Shown: piece after piece, positions 1 to 11,390 of the stretch | Layout: the number at the start of each line of letters is the position of its first letter | How positions within the stretch are numbered: the stretch's first letter is position 1 | NCBI GenBank assembly: GCA_029204225.1 | Contig: CM055100.1 | Location: 33,443,645 to 33,507,644, forward strand | DNA: 64,000 bases | From: Diphasiastrum complanatum | Lineage: Eukaryota; Streptophyta; Lycopodiopsida; Lycopodiales; Lycopodiaceae | Direction of reading: 5' to 3' | Position numbers and translations under genes: made by a program | The notes under the pieces: model-generated | The model's input: only the letters and a program-made list of their open reading frames with translations | Told to the model about the DNA's origin: nothing | Databases searched by the model: none

Positions 1-589
1 AAGAACATTAAAGCTTCAAAATGATCTGATCAAGAGTGAATTTCAGCAACCTAATATACTTCCAAAATCACTTGTAAAAGATCTAAATGGAACTTAGTGA
101 GGATGCAACACAATCTACTATCCAATCACAAGCAAAAAATGATCAAAATTGATGAAAAATTGATCTAATTTGGTGCATAAGTCAAGCAATGGTTGGACTG
201 AACCTAAATCACTTTAGGAGGTGTCTACTACACCTTAGAACAGCCTTGAAGAGTCCCCAGAACTCTGATCTTCCCTCTCCTTGAATGCTAGAAAGCCTCC
301 TCTATGAAATCACCTCCAAAACTTGCTTAGAAATCAATGCTTGGAGCAAGCAAAACTTGCTATCTTGGTAATGTGAATTGAATTCAACTTTGCCTCTGGT
401 TTTAGACACCTAAACACCTGCAAATTAAGTCACACAACACCAATCTCCAATGTATTTGACTCACTTTGAGTTCTAGAATCAATACTAGATGCTAAGATCC
501 AATCTACACAAGATTTAGATCAAAAATTGTGATCAAATTGAATGAAAACCAAGGATTTAGCTCATTTCAGCCTTTAGGCTCTGATACCA
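1..589 (-). mobile_element. Internal leader of a minus-strand Ty1/Copia element that extends past the left edge
   Basis: The stretch lies immediately inside an LTR and ends at a primer-binding site, so it is read as the untranslated leader of a minus-strand LTR retrotransposon whose gag and pol lie outside the window. No coding region is recognisable in it. The wording of the sequence near the LTR resembles the leader of the complete Copia element at 55.5-60.1 kb, which has the same orientation, so the two may belong to related families. That relation is an inference from short similarities. Confidence 0.6.
577..589 (-). other. Primer-binding site for initiator-Met tRNA
   Basis: The plus strand reads GGCTCTGATACCA, the reverse complement of TGGTATCAGAGCC, the usual plant Copia primer-binding site complementary to the 3' end of initiator methionine tRNA. 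It abuts the LTR that begins at 590, as expected for a minus-strand element. The same motif sits at 59,346-59,361 in the complete element. Confidence 0.85.
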
Positions 590-1271
590 TGTAAAAATTA
601 CAGCAAATAAGGATCCTAAAACACTTGAAATGATGAGGGAAACAATAGATTATGATTTCATAAGATTAGCACAAGTTGAACCATCAAAATCCATCAAAAA
701 TCTATGCTTGAACCTCACTAAATGGCCCAAATCCTTGAAGAAGGCTTCACACGTGTGAAAGTACGGCCTCCCACAGTCTGAGTACTGTACACCAGACCTA
801 CATTCAATCCTATAATCATTAGTAATCACAAGTACTCAAACAATTATGAACATAGAGAGCAATTGCACCATTATGAGAGAAAAAACATGAAATTGCTTGA
901 TTGATTTTGGTGAGATATCATCACCTATATATACATGATCCATCATGGTTTTGGGCAGGTATGAGTAGCCCTAAACCTATCCCTAATGCTAATTTTGGTG
1001 GATCTTTCATCCCTACCAAGTTAGGGTTGGAATCTTGGAGATCCCTCAACAATGCAAAAATTACCAAAAATAGCTCCTATTTTTTCTCCCTTGTATCTAA
1101 GCATAATTTGGACTCATTCCAAAGGTTCTAACACTTAGGTCTACTTGAGAACATCCTTATGAATGGAATCCTATGCTATTTGGCACGTGTGACAAGCCAC
1201 ATCATGACCATCTAACTATTTACAGGTCATATGACCAAAACTAGTCAAGCTAGAATTGTGAATTTTTAACA
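590..1271 (-). repeat. LTR (5' LTR of the minus-strand Copia element)
   Basis: The block begins TGTAAAAATT next to the primer-binding site and ends AATTTTTAACA, giving imperfect TG...CA inverted ends typical of LTRs. Its length (682 bp) matches the 665-701-bp LTRs of the Copia element at 55.5-60.1 kb. The right end abuts an older Copia reverse-transcriptase fragment, so this element appears to have landed inside another one. The second LTR is outside the window, so age and target duplication cannot be measured here. Confidence 0.7.
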
Positions 1272-1387
1272 GTATTTACTCCCTTGCAATCCGTCATGTC
1301 AAAATCATCAATGATCTTCTGAATGTGTCTTGACTAGTGTAGATACAATCTCCCAGCTTGAAGATCTTTGTCAATCTGTAAGCCCAG

Positions 1388-1945
1388 TTAGCACTTTGCT
1401 TCTCCTAGGTCAGATATTTCGAGGTGCTTCAAAATATCTACCTTCACATGGTTGTCGCTTCGTGACAGAATCAGCGTGTCATCTACATAAACACCGATTA
1501 TGATGATCTCTCCGTTCATGACTTTCACATAAATGTTGTAGTCAACCATTAATGGCTGGAAGCCCAAGGATCTTAGTGCATGATCTTTCTTCTTGTACCA
1601 TTGCCTAGCAAACTGTTTCAGTCCACAGATGCTTCTGTGCATTCTGCAGGCATAGTCAGCAAGTGACTCGCAGATAAAACATGGTGGCTGGTCCATGTAG
1701 ACTACTTCATTGAGCTCGCCATGTAGAAATGATGTCTTCTCATCTACAATGTGGATCTTCAGATCATAGGCAGCTGCGTATGCAAACAATATGCGTAGAG
1801 ATGTGTGCTTCACAACAGGAGAAAAGGTCCCTGTATAGTCAATGCCATACTTCTGTGAGAGACCTTTTGCAACTAGCCTGGCTTTGTATCTTAGTACATT
1901 GCCATCTGGTCCATACTTATGCTTGTAGACCCACTACAGTCTGTC
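1388..1945 (-). pseudogene. Copia pol fragment: reverse transcriptase
   Basis: Minus-strand translation gives the start of the RVT_2 domain (WVYKHKYGPDG, ARLVAKGLSQKYGIDY), then SFLHGELNEVVYMDQPP, ICGLKQ and the catalytic YVDD box in GVYVDDTLILS. These are hallmark blocks of Ty1/Copia reverse transcriptase. A stop precedes WVYK, the domain breaks off after DLGEAKC, and no RNase H follows in the same orientation. A weaker continuation toward about 2,160 looks like the region between integrase and reverse transcriptase. It is a truncated relic. Confidence 0.85.
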
Positions 1946-2179
1946 TGTCAGCCGATAGTGGCTCAAGAGTCCACACTTCGTTTTTTTTTCATGGAACTCA
2001 TTTTGTCTTCCAAGGACTTGATCCACTTGTCCTTGTCTGGACTGTTGATGGCTTATTCATAAGTTTGTGGTTCACCCCCAAATCCACAGAATTCTTCTTG
2101 ATTAGAAGATGAGCTGTCAAGTATATATCTGACTAGTGCTCTTCTTTGTTTTGACAGATCTCCTTGGAGATAATACATG

Positions 2180-2570
2180 TTCATCATGTGGAGTTGCGAT
2201 AAATTGGACCTGCAAGAAGCAGACACTCGTGGCACAGTCTTCATGCAAAGACGAGTATGTGGCAACATCCAAGGTGGTGAACAATGTAATATGGCTGAAT
2301 ATGATGCTGGAAGGGATTGGCATACCACATCAGGACCCTTCCATCATGAAGAAGGATTCTCAGAGTGCTATTTACTTAGCCCAAAATCCAGTTTTTCACT
2401 CACAAACCAAACACATATCTCTGAAGTATCATCATGTTCGAGACATGATCTCTAAGGGAGAGCTTTGTGTCAAATTCATAAAATCAGAGAATATGATTGT
2501 AGATTTGCTGACCAAGCCACTGGACAAGCCACTATTTACCGAGCACAAAAGATCAACGAGAATTGGATAA
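2180..2570 (+). pseudogene. Copia pol fragment: RNase H
   Basis: Plus-strand translation shows the C-terminal RNase H block of Copia pol: NWTCKKQTLVAQSSCKDEY, then DSQSAIYLAQNPVFHSQTKH, KYHHVRDMI and DLLTKPL. The expected order and spacing are kept over about 130 residues. It runs opposite to the reverse-transcriptase fragment on its left, and the two meet near 2,170, so they come from different insertions or from a rearrangement. It is followed directly by a polypurine tract and an LTR on the same strand, which fixes the orientation. Confidence 0.85.
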
Positions 2571-2590
2571 AAGAAAGGTTGCATCATTCA

Positions 2591-3240
2591 AGAGGGAGTG
2601 TTGGAGATGGTGAACTCATGCAACCATTCTCTAGCATCCCCCAAAGGAACCGACAAATCGGTAGTCATCCATACCGAATTGTCGGACCCCCCAACAAATG
2701 CAGGGGATGGACGAATCACAGGGCAAGTCGAATTACCGGCCTCTAGCTCGTCAGCCACGAAGCTTTCAAGATGTCACGCTCAACCGTAAAGTAATGTTAC
2801 AGAAGAGATAGTTAACTAAGAGTTTGGGTTAACCTCTCTTGTGATATCTTACATGACATAGTTCTGAGCTACGATTAAAAAGTTATAGCAAGTCAAAGGT
2901 ATTAGTTGACAATAGTGTTATAATATTTTAATAATACAAAAGGGATCTTTGCACGAATTCTTATAAGGTTCTTTTGGAGTTGAAAACTCCTCTAATGGTT
3001 GCATTGTCTGTGATAGGTAGCATCGTATCTAGGTCCTGCAATCCAAAGCATTGTGTAGCGCACTTTCGCACAGAATCGCCACACACCACGTTCAAGCAAT
3101 TCTCAGACACTAATCTAGAAGGTTCTAAATGTGAGCTACGTGGCACTATAAATAGGGCGATATTTATGTCTATATCTCATAAATAAAATCTATTTATTAT
3201 CATGGATGTGATTTTTATCAAATGTTAAGTCCATATTATC
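2591..3240 (+). repeat. Polypurine tract and 3' LTR of the plus-strand Copia relic
   Basis: The purine run AGAGGGAG (2591-2598) is followed at 2599 by TGTTGGAGATGG, a standard Copia LTR start. The block contains a TATA-like box CTATAAATAG at 3146-3155 with an ACGTGGCA core just upstream, the usual promoter layout of a plant LTR. The right end is not defined; TG...CA ends would allow a boundary near 3,240. No target duplication could be assigned. Confidence 0.55.
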
Positions 3241-5032
3241 AATGTTGTGTCAATAATTATCACCTTAGAAGATAGATCTTGAAGTTTATCCCTTAGCTAC
3301 TTTGCATCAAAAGTTCCATGGTTAGAGATGCTTTGGGATCTTGGCACTTAGTTTGATACATATTGTATGAAACCTTCACACATACATCTCGTCTTGCAAT
3401 TTTTGATGTTCTTAGGTGTTTAAAAAGTCTTACCTAGGCCCAATATTGAGAGAGGGAGAAGTTTTTGTGGACTAGGTACACCCCACAAAATGGTCTTTGT
3501 AGCGATAACGACTTCATCTTCTAGTGGATTAAGGCCACTTCAGCCTTGGAATTTTCTCTAGAACAAGAGTCTATTGGAAATAAGTTGTGTAGTGGTCGAA
3601 TATGTATTCGAGAGTGAATTGTCGATTGAATAGTTGGCAGTAGCAACAACGATAAATATGATAACAAAATCAATTCACTACAAAAAGAAGTACGACTAAA
3701 TTATCATTCACAAGTGCAAAAAATGAATGACAATTAGATCGTTATGCTAGTCAGATCAGATCAAAAACTTAGATTATAATAAACGAGAATAACAAAAACA
3801 GTAGATTAAGACAAAAGTGGCAAAAGTAGTCAATATTGACAAATAATGAATTCTGACAGCTAGATGCTTCCGCATCTACTTTGATTGCATTATGATAATA
3901 GTGTCTCTTATTTTGCTATAAATTTCACTCTTACATAGTCTGTAATTGCGATATCTCATTACAAATTAGTCTATGCCTATGGCGGAATAGAGAGGAGAAG
4001 AGAAAGAAGAATTATGAAATAACAACTTAAACTAATCTGATTTGATTTATTTGTTTATAGTTTTTGATGGCACAACCTTAACGAAAGCGTCGTTATCTAG
4101 GTGGCAGTAGGTGCCACGTGGGGCTCTGGGATTGGACCCGAAAATGTAACGGATAAGGCTCCACTATTCGATCTGATTTAGTCGAGTTGCGACAATCCAA
4201 CTTTTTGGTTGATTTGAACTATAGACTCTGTGTCGACAGTGCGTGTATTTCTGCAGATAGTCTCAACACCTTCAACACTATCTCGACAATGCGAGTAAAA
4301 TTGTAGACTACATAAGATGGTTCCAAATTACAAACGATTTCAAGGATGAAATGTAACAGAGTCGACAACAAAATCTTCTAAAAAACCATACTATTCTTAT
4401 GATGACTATAATGCTATGAATGTTCTTAACAACAACGTGAGTTTTTATGAATGGCAGTCATGCTTTCTAGAATGGAATACTATGGCACTAAAATGGCATG
4501 GCAATGGCTTGTTGAGAAGTAACACAAGGAAAAAAGCCAATATTGATTTTTGAGAGGGAGACTCAAAGAAGTTGGAGGTGGAAGAGGACTAGTTCTTGGC
4601 AACTTTGGAGTCAGAAGTAGCCACAAAGTGGTGTCTTTTTAGTGCCACTTGTCGCATAAGGCCCAAGGAGTGACATATGTGAAAGAGGCTAGCTCCAACC
4701 AACGTCAAGACACAAAATTTACCCACCTCCTTGAAAAACACCCAAAGGTCAAGACAAAGAGCTTGTAATTTTGTAGTTGTGAACCATCAACTAGACTAGG
4801 TCAAAGGTATGCAAATTAAAGAAGCCTATTTTCAACATAACTCGAGGGTGGAGAAGGTTGGATGATGTTGGAGAGGGTGTGCTTGGAGATCTCAACCAAG
4901 TGTGGGACTCTTGACTACACTCTTGGGGATGAGATTATTTCTCAACTAGATTGAGGGTGTAGCAAGGCCCTACCCTCATCCAATGGGTGTAGGAACAACA
5001 AAAAGTGACATGATTATTTATTCAATTTCATG
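3241..5032. other. No gene recognised
   Basis: AT-rich sequence without a convincing reading frame, RNA gene or intact repeat. A segment near 4,100-4,140 carries a CCACGTGG G-box-like core within otherwise unassigned sequence. The stretch probably consists of old repeat material, but no family could be named. Confidence 0.5.
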
Positions 5033-5040
5033 GTATATTC

Positions 5041-5866
5041 CATAGTTGCAGCAAATTTCGATTCGTTGGGTCTGCGATTCGCGGGTCGCGATTCGCGACC
5101 CAGAATCGCAAATTTTTTTTTTTTTTTTTTTTTTTGGAAAAATAGCTTATTGCTGAAATTTTTTTTAGGGGATCAATGGTCAAACCAGCGTTTTGCCTCT
5201 CAGAAGTGCAGTAGATGAGGCACAAGCAGATCTTATTTTCAGTAGCTATCCGGTTGTCATTTGCTCTGGTTTTCAGTAAATGTTAATGCTACAGTTTGGA
5301 CTATCAACTGTATGGATGATGATCACTTTTGCAATTGGTTCACTGGAGATGTAAGTGCAATGTACATACAGTTGGGGGCATAAATATTGGGCCCTTCTCG
5401 GCGCGCATTTGGACCCCATTTTCATCTACAGGGGGGCGGTGGCATTTTTATCTACAGTGTCTATATAGCAAGAAGCTCTAGGGGGTTCGAGGGACAGTAG
5501 CCCCCCGGGAAACGGGGGGTTCGAGGGGCGGTAGCCCCCTGGTGGGGGGTTTGGGGGACAACGCCCCTCAACGGCGGGGTCCGGGGGGGCTTTGTGTAGA
5601 CCCCGGCCCCGACGGTAAGGCCTCTTCATGATTTGGCCTTCCAACTCCCCGAGTGAAAACACACTTTTTGGTGTTTCGCACCCGAAACAGTCGGCAAACT
5701 ACACAATCATAATCCCCTCGATCAGAGCTTTCATCTGATACCCATATTGCCTAAAAAAATTTCAAAAAAAAAAAAAAAATCGATTCTACACGATTCTGGA
5801 AAAATCCCGAATCGCGAATCGGAATCGCGATTCTGATCGCGATTCGGGAATCGCGCTGCAACTATG
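5041..5866. mobile_element. Non-autonomous hAT-like transposon with 8-bp target-site duplication
   Basis: The ends are perfect 12-bp inverted repeats: CATAGTTGCAGC at 5041-5052 and GCTGCAACTATG at 5855-5866. They are flanked by an exact 8-bp direct repeat, GTATATTC, at 5033-5040 and 5867-5874, the target-duplication length of the hAT superfamily. Both subterminal regions carry many GATTCGCGA-like motifs in inverted orientation, which may be transposase-binding repeats, followed by an A or T tract. The interior (about 5,430-5,620) is strikingly GC-rich and built of imperfect ~33-bp repeats around GGGGTTCGAGGGGCGGTAG. There is no transposase frame, so the element must have been mobilised in trans. 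Confidence 0.85.
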
Positions 5867-5874
5867 GTATATTC

Positions 5875-6981
5875 TACATTGTTGGATGAGGATATGGTGG
5901 GCTTTGCGTGCACCCTCAAAATGACGAGTACTCTCCTCCCACCCTTGGACATAGTTAAAATATGCACTCTTTGGTGCAAAATGTAGTAGGTAACTACTAG
6001 CTACCATTGGGAGGGCTATTATTGCAAGTAATATGGGAGACGAGAGTGAATGGGGGGTGCCATATTACTCGCAATAACAAACTTTTAATTGAATTTATTG
6101 ATTGATTTGATCTAGATTGTCCAGTTGTTGAAGTTCCACTGCTCCCGAAAAAACGACAAATATAAACATCCCAATTGTTACATATGACATTTCACCTCTT
6201 TGTTTTAAGTTTGTAGGTTTATGAATTTGGCTAGATTTAGGGTCAATGATTTTTTTTTAATTGTTATAAAATATTATGTAAGTTTTTTACCCACTACAAA
6301 TGTAAACACATAGGTTTTTTTGGTGGCTTAAAAGTTAAGGGGGAAGGCCCCAGGGCGGGGGCCTTCCCCTGCATAAATTAACTGCACATTTTTTTTTTTA
6401 CTTTTCTTTTTTCTATTTTTACAAAGTCGACTTTCCGAAAATAGTAATTTCGGATATATGTGACTTTATAAAAATAGAAACCGTACCTTACATTTTTGCA
6501 AGGTGATTCTTAAAATTTCTAAAAATAGTAAGTGTACCCTACAAATGTGTAAGGTACTTATTGCCAAAAATACAAAATTATGCCATTTAAGGCAACTTTC
6601 AAATGAATTGAAAAGAAATGTGCAGGTATTTACGAATTCAAAGTTCAATTAATACATAATAGATTATGAAATTACCTTGGAGGCTAGTATCAAGATTCTA
6701 GATTTGAGTAATAAGTTGTATTTATTGTTCTAGGTTTAAATCAATACTAGTTTTAATTTTGATTATCAAAGGCTTTGTATAGATTGTTTAAGATTTTGTA
6801 AAGGAAAATTTTTTGATGAAAGGTTTTTTTCCATGTACAAATATTAAGGAAAAGGGAATTTAAGGATTAGAAATCAGCCCAACAATTTATTTTAGGCTAA
6901 TTTGAGAGAACACCTATCACATTAGAAGTTAGAAGGTTTTTTCTATAAGGTTATAAAAAATATTTTTACGAGCACTGATTC
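5875..6981. other. AT-rich intergenic stretch
   Basis: No gene recognised. The sequence is AT-rich with short homopolymer runs and one short GC-rich hairpin near 6,335-6,370 (complementary GGGGAAGGCCC and GGGCCTTCCCC segments). Confidence 0.5.
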
Positions 6982-7095
6982 CTTCGTATTTGTCTCATTT
7001 GGAGCGTTCTTCTAAGCTTCTTTTGTACATGAGATCTTCGTATTTGTTTCATTTGGAGCGTTCTTCTAAGCTTCTTTTGTACATGGGATCTTCGT
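6982..7095. repeat. 54-bp tandem duplication
   Basis: A 54-bp unit beginning CTTCGTATTTGT and containing GGAGCGTTCTTCTAAGCTTC occurs twice head to tail (6982-7035 and 7036-7089) plus the first bases of a third copy. The copies differ at only two or three positions, which suggests a recent local duplication. Confidence 0.85.
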
Positions 7096-7339
7096 GTGAC
7101 ACAATATTTACACGAAACCTTAAAGCGAGTGAGAAATCATTGGGCCATAGATTATCGCGAAAATGGCCAAAACTCTAATTAGAAGTAATTAAGAGTATTT
7201 ATAATGTGGAGAGTTACAAAATGGATCATGGCTTATGTGGATAATGGAATTTCAGATTTCTTCCCCAAGAGTCGGAAGATCTCATGTGAGCAAGTGTAAG
7301 AGATCTAGATTATGAAAATTATTTTTTTATTTAATTCAC

Positions 7340-7930
7340 TTTGATATGTCTTGGATCCCCGGCGAGAGGTGGACGGCATGACGGCGACGCGACGGCGCCG
7401 GCAACGCCCTCTCCAAACCACGTCGGCGTCCGCTTCTTTTCATCCAAACAAAAATAAAAATAAAAATAAAATAAAGGGGTGAATTCTTTTATTGGTGAAA
7501 GAAATGGGTGAGGTGACGGGCTGGAAGGGTTGGCCGCCACGTCGGCCGACCTACTTTCTACCCAGCTTCTTTACCTACGATAACCGGTCGGTCGGACACC
7601 TAACCGGCCTGGCCTGGAGTACCTTGCCTTGGAAACTGGGATACGCGACCGGTAGGGAACGACTACGGTTGGGCTATCTTACACGTGGCAAGCAACTACT
7701 GCACGAAAGTTAGTTGAAGATATCTTGCTACTTGGGCTTCCATCCAGTCGTGAGCTGCCACGTAGCCCGCCAGGTGCTACGGTGCTAGCCAAATGACGAA
7801 AGTATGCGTAACGCGTCCTATCGGCATCTTGTCGGTTATAACAGAGACAGGACGCGGGTGAACAGACCGTCAGCACGGGGAGAGAGAGAGAAGAGAGGGA
7901 GAGAAGTTAAAGGCTAAAGAAAAAAAAGGC
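7340..7930 (+). promoter_or_regulatory. Probable promoter/5' leader region of the bZIP gene
   Basis: This is the first GC-rich stretch after several kilobases of AT-rich repeats and lies upstream of the bZIP gene on the same strand. It holds several ACGT-core motifs: GCCACGTCGG near 7,537, ACACGTGGC (an ABRE/G-box) at 7681-7689 and GCCACGTAGC near 7,757. A GA-rich tract (7,880-7,910) of the kind common in plant 5' leaders closes it. Group E bZIPs bind ACGT cores, so self-regulation is possible. No transcription start can be fixed, and the coding start is 3.5 kb downstream, which would require a long leader intron. Confidence 0.35.
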
Positions 7931-10900
7931 GTATCGTTGCAATGCGTTGGGTGTAGTTTGATGTCTCTGGAGACTGTTTGCAGAAGTGGGTTTGAAGATT
8001 TTTCCACTCATTTCATCTACCCACTTCTTTCAACTGATTTTTGCTTTGTATATTTGAGATCCGTTTGCTCTATTGAGCTGCATTCTCTCATGTATTCCCT
8101 ACAATTGCTGCATATATATATATGGTTTTGTAGCATCAGCTTTATCATCTTACTGGAACTGCCCACCTTTCTAGATCTCTTGCATATCTGTGGTCCTGAC
8201 TCCTGTTTGTCTGTCTGTTGTAGATGACTTTGATGGTTGTGTCCTTTGATCTTAATTTCTGCTTGTATGGTGTGAAAATCTGATCATTTGGCTTGTATAA
8301 CGTGGCCTAGTGTTGGGGTTGTTTGTTGTTTAGAGTCTAAAATTGGAGTTGCTGTGAACGTGAGTTGTAGCCAACAGAAACCTTCGGAAGAATATTGCGA
8401 GTGATAACTGCAGTCTGCATCGATGCAATGTATGTCGTTATATTGAACGAGTGCAAATAGTCACGACGACACACCTGAGGAATGTCTCTCGTTATACAGC
8501 AAGGCTGACTTTGGAATACAGCTATAGATCTTAACTCATCTGAGGCCTTACAATAAAGATGGAGTCACTAATTCCTTCAATAATCCGAAGACGGTCTGGA
8601 AGAACGGCTTCATTGTAGTAGCGAATGCCTACAATAACAAGCTTGACAGTCTGTTTATCATCAACTACTCAAAACAAATTTGGCTTAACAGGTACACGCT
8701 CACAGAAAGTATGTCCATCAATTTGTTTGATTTTATAGCTATCAATTGCCTCTCGCTATAACTTCCAACACGCTGAAATCGGGATCATTTGAAGGATTTG
8801 TCTCCTAAAGTCGCGCTTTAATATCTTAAATTCTTTATTCTTATATTACATCTAGAGTTTGTAGCAGGCGATGTTTTTTCAGGTTATTACTTAGTAATGC
8901 CAAGTATATTGAGATCAATGTTCAGCTTAGATTATTACTAAATAACATTTTGGCGAGGTATGAATTGCTCTTACTGCGCACGACTAATTAGCCAAACTTG
9001 AGCCTGCAGTGAAAGCTTAAGCATACGTTCCTAGTTTTTTGTTAGTCCTATCCCTGTCTGCTATTTCGAGTTATGCAACAAGTCAGCTTTTGGGTGGCAG
9101 TTGCCGCAAGGACTTTTTAGACTTCTTACTCAGATCTATCAAACATCTCGGTTTCTAGTTGATCTAACAAGAACAACCTCCTTGTTCAGAGCCTCCCAAA
9201 AGAGTCAAGCATTTCGACGTCTCATATCTACAACCGAACTGCTCTTTGATGGTTATGCAAATTCTGACGAGATTCGGTGGTTCCACAAGCTTTCTTATGT
9301 GCGAACTACATTCCTCGAGCATACTACCGCATGAGGAATGCTTTAAATTCTGCCTTTTCACCTTAGATAATTTAGAATGCCATCTAAGATTCATCAGATC
9401 AAATCCAACTCGGTCTGGATCAAGGCTTTTTCTACTTGGTATGCAAGATTGAGCACTCCATTCATTTGCAAGCTCATTTTAATAGATGCCTGAATACTCT
9501 GACATTCTTGAAACTAAGGATCGGAGTACCTTCATGTATTGTTTTCCTTGCACTTTTCCGTTTCGCTTGCGTGCTTCTAGACATGTTATGTTTAAATTCT
9601 AAATGCCATATATAAGTCAGTTAACTTTCCAAAACGGTATACGATTCTTCCAAAATCTGAGGGCTCGCCAGGTACAGGCATAACTACACGCCTGACAGCA
9701 TTAGCTTTACAGCTGTGGTGCAGCAACTATTTTTTATAATACGAGCTCTTAAGTTGTTGTCCATGTGTCTGATCATAGAACATGGCACACTGTAGCTCCA
9801 TTAACCCATATCTTCATTATTCATGGATTTCTTAGCACTGACTTGTTGCTGACCAAAGAATTCCTATTTGGCATCTACCTGACTCTGGATGGTGATCCTG
9901 TGATACTGGGATGTCAAGAAACGATCGATTCTCTGACACATGTTCCTAAAAAATTTGCGATAGTATTAGACTTTAGAAATATGGCGGACACGGTTATACA
10001 AACTGACCGGATGCGTTTTCTTTCAGACCTCAGAGTCACAGTTATAAAGCTGAGAAAATTTTGTTATTTCTAAAGAAAATGCATGAGCGTTTAGTACTGA
10101 TACCTAACGCTTCAACACCTTTCCTCCTAATCCAAGTGCAGTGCAGCAGATAGAGAGAACCTTTAGTACGATTTCGTGTATCGTAAGGTCAAAATTACTC
10201 AGCAGACGTATCTGAGTGGTCTGGATTCGTTCTTCCAGCATTAGCCGCCGTCCAAGTCCGATTGTATATTGTGACTTCTGGACAAAGGTATCAGAAGAAA
10301 ACGCACCAACTCAAACCTAGAGTTTTCAAGCTTTCTGGAAATTCGCTGTATTTTCAAGGAAGAGATTTCAAGGGAGGTTATGTTTGTTGCAATGATAATG
10401 TAGGTATGGAGACCTCAGACACCTATAAGATGAACTTTCAGGAAATGACGTGCCCACATCCAGATTTTGCATTGAATATTTAGATTCTATCAGAAGATCG
10501 TTCTATTTCAGGGGGAAGAAGTATACCTTCAGTCAAGCTGAGTTGACTTTTTGAGGCTGCATAAATTTAACGTGGGCTCATCATTATATCCACTATTTGC
10601 ATTCTCGTAGGGGGGGGAAGCTGTGGGTGCTTCTGTTAAGATGAACATTTAACAACATATTAGCAGGAAACCGTAATAAACCTTTATAAAAATCTGGTAT
10701 TTACAAAGTTGGAGTGAAATTTCCAAAAGGATTTAGAAGGTAATAATAATGACACATTGATTATGTTCCAGGGTGGCAATTCAAGCTAAATTGCTCTAGT
10801 CTTACGCTTGAATCATCATAAATTACTTCATAATTAGACCGTTACGACAGAGGTCACCTACATTAACGTCCAGAGATTCAATTCATATTTGAAAAGTTTA

Positions 10901-11390
10901 GTTTCACCTCCACAGCCCTCCCTAATGAAATATGACCTTATTACTTAGCTCACATCTCTTCGGCAGGACAGATCTATCTAGACGATCGAAATATTCTTAC
11001 TGTTCCTTTGCAGATCATGAACTTTTATGTCGATTATACTTCCACCAACTATGAAAACTCAGCTACTAGTTCCAGTTTCGCCACGTAATGTTTCATTTAG
11101 TTCTCAAGAGGAGATTCGGAGCTAGTCAGCTTGCCTGGATTTTCCGTTTGAATTGTACAGGAGTTCTGTAGATTACTTTCGAATACATGTGTTTTGATTA
11201 CTCGACCCATGTGCTAGAGAACTTTTAAGCCAAGAATTTACTTGTTTTCTAGAAATACCACTTCCTTTGCGCTTGCACCTTTTTGTGAAAGAGCATTTCA
11301 AGCGGGTTTGAACGTTCACCCCTGACTAACATTGGTCCATGGCTTCTGTGACCGCGATTATCAGAAGTTCTGGAACTCGCAAGGACCCAC
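7931..11390 (+). other. Non-coding stretch between the promoter-like region and the bZIP start
   Basis: No recognisable coding region, although several short open frames exist. The base composition is more even than in the flanking repeats and no mobile-element hallmark was seen, consistent with leader exon(s) plus a long 5' intron of the bZIP gene. That reading is an inference. Confidence 0.3.

Noticed and set aside
7937-8227. 96-codon frame near the GC-rich region
   Set aside because: Cys/Leu-rich without motif; more likely part of the bZIP leader.
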